Part shown: positions 61,283 through 64,000 of the stretch, piece after piece | Position numbering within the stretch: position 1 is the first letter of the stretch | How the letters are laid out: each line of letters begins with the position of its first letter | Assembly: GCA_013368375.1 (NCBI GenBank) | Contig: JAACJP010000017.1 | Coordinates: 1-64,000, forward strand | Length of the DNA stretch: 64,000 bases | Origin: Tricholomella constricta | Lineage: Eukaryota > Basidiomycota > Agaricomycetes > Agaricales > Lyophyllaceae | Direction of reading: 5' to 3' | Notes under the pieces: model-generated | What the model saw: the letters and a program-made list of their open reading frames with translations, nothing else | What the model was told of the DNA's origin: nothing | Databases searched by the model: none | Made by a program: the position numbers and the translations under genes

Positions 61283-62384
61283 ATGCCTCGCACTGCTTCT
61301 TCTACGACAGGACGTCGTCAAGCTGCCCCCTACTCTCAACGATTACCTGTCACCCATCGCTTTGGACCCTTCACCGACGCCGACCCAGCACTCCATGGCC
61401 TGAATAAATCTGCTGCCAACAAAGTCAACGAAGAGCGGATCACGAAAGCTATCGAATTCCTCGCGGCGCCGTACAACGAGCAGCGCCGAGTCCACGGTTG
61501 GGTCTACCGAACGCCACAAGTGTGCACGGGAAAATCAGCCTCGGGGAAGGGAGACGTCTTGGAGCACTCAAACATCGGGCGGTGGTTCCAGATGGTGGTA
61601 AGTGGCATTTTCTAGTGCGTCTAACATTTCGCCTGATTTGATCGACATGTAGAAGAAGAAGAATGCGCCCTGGACGTTCACTTGGCTAACGCATACCTCG
61701 TTAGACGCGGAGATCCTCCATGATGCCACCGAGTTGGCAGCATGGTTCAATATTCGTGAGGAGCTCCAACCTCAGCCCCGGCGCACAAACCGAACAGGGC
61801 CCGTCCAGCCACTTTGGACCTCATCAGTACCCAGTCGGGCTCCACCTTCTCCGCAGGCGGCTAGCTGGAGTTTGTCTCCACCGACGAGTCCTACGTATGA
61901 CGACTTTCCCTCGTCGTCTGCCACTCTTGTTGCATCTTCCCCCATTCGGCCCGCACAACGTTCGAACAACACTGTCACTGGTTATGCTCTAAATGATAGG
62001 GACTTTACATGTGGTGTGCGACTCTTTATCTGGAAATCGGTCAGTTCGAATAATCATCTGGTCGATTTGTTACTGAGCTGTCTACAGGATGCCCACAGCC
62101 ACGTTGAAATAGCTGTCTTTCCTCGACGTGGCGATCGCAGCGTCCATCTGCTGGACTTCAAGGTCGAGCTCGGAGTGTACGGGGTCGAGCTCGGGAATAC
62201 ACTGGAACTCTACTCAGGAGGATGGCCCGAATGGCTCGAGCATCGTTGGGCGGAGCCCCTCGCAGTTGATTTCGCGGGGCAAGCTTTTTTTCTGAAATAC
62301 GCTACCGTAGTTTCCCCTCCCTGCTTCGATACAATATTCCATCTTTACAATACCATTCGCAAGGGCAAAGCACGGGCCCACTAA
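61283..62384 (+). CDS. hypothetical protein
   Basis: Two or three exons: 61283-61597 (MPRTASSTTGRRQAAPYSQR), intron GTAAGT...ATGTAG, then 61653-62384. The stretch 62037-62084 (GTCAGT...CTACAG, 48 nt, in frame) may be a third intron. The N-terminal part has HGLNKSAANKVNEERITKAIEFL and VHGWVYRTPQVC...GDVLEHSNIGRWFQMV, then NAPWTFTWLTHTSLDAEILHDATELA. A Pro/Ser-rich linker leads to a C-terminal part with HSHVEIAVFPRRGD, LDFKVELGVYGVELGNTLELYS and LAVDFAGQAFFLKYATVVS. I do not recognise the family. Splice consistency and residue composition support a real gene. Confidence 0.55.
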
Positions 62385-62783
62385 TTACAAATTCTCCTTA
62401 CTTACAATATGTTCTTCACAAGGAAGGCTTATCCTTCTATTGTCTTTCTCCAACCTTAATTCGAGCGACGGCACAATTTGACCCTCGACGATACCTTGGC
62501 CTTGTCTCCCCCCCCCGGGACGGAACGAGCTACTCAATGTACGGCTTTTATCTACCTTTGCACTAAACTAATCAATAATCATCGACATTAGGCTAAAGCT
62601 GGAAATGCTGCTTTGCCCGCCGCCACAGCTTTGACCTGAGGATGGCCCTACCTTAGGATGGCCCTCCAAGCGTGGACCTCTCCACGGTTGTTGTTCGAAA
62701 TGCCACAGTCAAAGCGGACTCGGGGCTAAAAAGACAGCTCTCGCAATTTCGCAGGCTTTCGCACTCCCCTCGCTATACCTGTC

Positions 62784-64000
62784 ATGGAAAATCCCCCTGA
62801 CCCTGCCAACTCTGGCCTTCCGCTCGACCCGCCTACGTCTACGGCAGCAGCTCCACGTCCCAATCAAGGAGCTTTCAGCAAGGAGGAGAAAGCCCTCCTG
62901 CTCTCTCACCTTCCACAGTATCAAGAGTTTGTTGACAAGCTCGCTCAGAAAGCCACTGGCCCTCGAGGGACTGGGCAGGTGAAGGGCGACAAGGGGGACT
63001 GGGTCCTCCGTCTCGTATATCCTCTCTTCATCCAGCAATTCAACTCCACTGGCCCTGACGGTCCAAATCTCGAATCACTTAAACATGTAAGCATTATTTC
63101 TCCGTCAGGCATTCCGTGTTTAATTTTGTTATTCAGAAACTGAAGAAATGGTTCGTCAACAACACGAAGACTAATGTTGAGGTGCCGGCACCCTCGACGT
63201 CCAGTAAAGTCCCACGTGCGACAAGCGCCGTCGACCTATTCGCGAAAACTAAGCAAGCTGATATTCGAGACATGATCAACAAGGAGCGCACCGAAACTGG
63301 TCAATCTACCAAAGAAAGCAACCTTACTCTCCACCGGAAGTACAAGCACGAATTGTATAATGAACTTGACGACAAGACCCGTGCTGAATTTGAAGAGGAA
63401 GCAGCAATCTTGAAGGAGAATCTGAAGCAACCCCCGGGCGCTGATCATATATATGCGTGAGTTTCTCGACATATGTTTTGATTGATGCACGGCTAATTTC
63501 CTCTACAGTCAACAGAAGTCTCTACTGCCAACGGCCACGGAGGCACTGCGTGGCATGTGCGGCTGGAACTGGGGAGGGCATGGTGAGGTCATGTTCTTCC
63601 TACAAGGCGCCTATCGCAACAAGGCGGGTGACCTCAAGACATTCAAGTACGTCAACTACTAGCCATCTTCTCTCACATTCTAATGTCTTGATAGTGGGAC
63701 CGTATCCAACAATGCTCAATCGGCGACTTTCGCTGATCAATGTGCCAATTTCAAAGACTTCCGCAACGAGTTTCGACGGTTCGCAGAGGGCGCATTGCCA
63801 GGTATTTCTTTTCCTGCCGTCGTTGTTGTGCGCCGGGACTGATGGACCCTTTATGACAGTCAAGCGTCCCGAAGCGATCACTCCCATAGAGTCCGCAGTG
63901 AAGCCAGTCAAGCTCACCATCATCTTGAACGAGGATGGATACCCCATCCTGCCATCCTTAGACCCCGAGAGTATCCCTGTCGCCAGCTGTCGCCACCTTC
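62784..64000 (+). CDS. expanded agaricomycete family protein (same family as 9349-13368), runs off the window
   Basis: Exons 62784-63086, 63137-63456, 63509 to about 63647, about 63695-63800 and from about 63860, all in phase. It begins MENPPDPANSGLPLD. FSKEEKALLLSHLPQYQEFV is followed by GDWVLRLVYPLFIQQF, a WF-containing segment KLKKWFVNNTK, a Lys/Glu-rich helical region (DIRDMINKERTETGQ, YNELDDKTRAEFEEEA), GMCGWNWGGHGEVMFFLQGAY, SATFADQCANFKDFRNEFRRF, and LTIILNEDGYPILP near the edge. The order and spacing parallel the gene at 9349 (WYRWRFG, helical region, KTGWSFSVIMGGPDP). The C-terminal WW-containing domain would lie beyond 64000. Function unknown. Confidence 0.72.

Overview
The window looks like nuclear DNA of a mushroom-forming basidiomycete (Agaricomycetes). 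The evidence is dense short introns (about 48-60 nt, GT-AG, one apparent GC-AG), basidiomycete-restricted families (a DUF6593 protein, a seven-helix membrane family, proteins of expanded agaricomycete families), and two KDZ transposases with CxC2-type cysteine clusters. All assignments come from reading translations and splice signals by eye; no searches were run.

Layout. 0-7 kb is a nest of mobile elements: a minus-strand gag-pol fragment with an aspartic protease, a Ty3-like LTR and truncated pol inserted in it, and a KDZ transposon (KDZ-1) that cuts off that pol. 8-13.4 kb holds a protein ending in an RNase H1 N-terminal (viroplasmin-like) domain and a member of an expanded agaricomycete family that is split by a solo LTR. 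13.6-16.3 kb is a decayed repeat field built around the palindrome TGATGCATCA. 17.5-28.1 kb is a mostly ordinary gene block: an SSZ1-like Hsp70 pseudogene, a FYVE-SAP-RING ubiquitin ligase, a DUF6593 protein, a purine nucleoside permease-type protein, a seven-helix membrane protein and a histidine phosphatase. 28.8-32.1 kb carries a two-exon gene whose N-terminus resembles aegerolysins and whose middle resembles a transglutaminase-like Cys-His-Asp fold, with four 160-bp repeats just upstream of it. 33.8-42.1 kb returns to housekeeping genes: a Ser/Pro-rich hypothetical protein, an F-box protein, mitochondrial ribosomal protein mL59, the ALY/REF mRNA-export adaptor and an HNH-like gene. 42.3-50.1 kb is an inverted, internally deleted copy of the 29.4-32.1 kb gene, split a few bases after its stop codon by a 6.4-kb Ty3-type element with 198-bp LTRs. 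50.5-53.2 kb is a DIRS/Ngaro-like element with overlapping ORFs, 53.5-57.0 kb is a second KDZ transposon (KDZ-2), and 57.5-64 kb has three genes of lineage-specific families among tandem repeats.

How it fits together. The window alternates conserved euchromatic genes with islands of transposons and lineage-specific families. Several lesions share one signature: in-frame TGA stops where CGA is expected, and LTR differences that are CpG to TpG/CpA. This suggests cytosine-methylation-driven decay of the repeats. The points most worth following up are the aegerolysin-like/transglutaminase-like gene with its broken inverted copy, the TGATGCATCA field whose core also occurs twice in a nearby coding exon, and the gene from which removing the solo LTR and one copy of its 4-bp target duplication restores an open frame.
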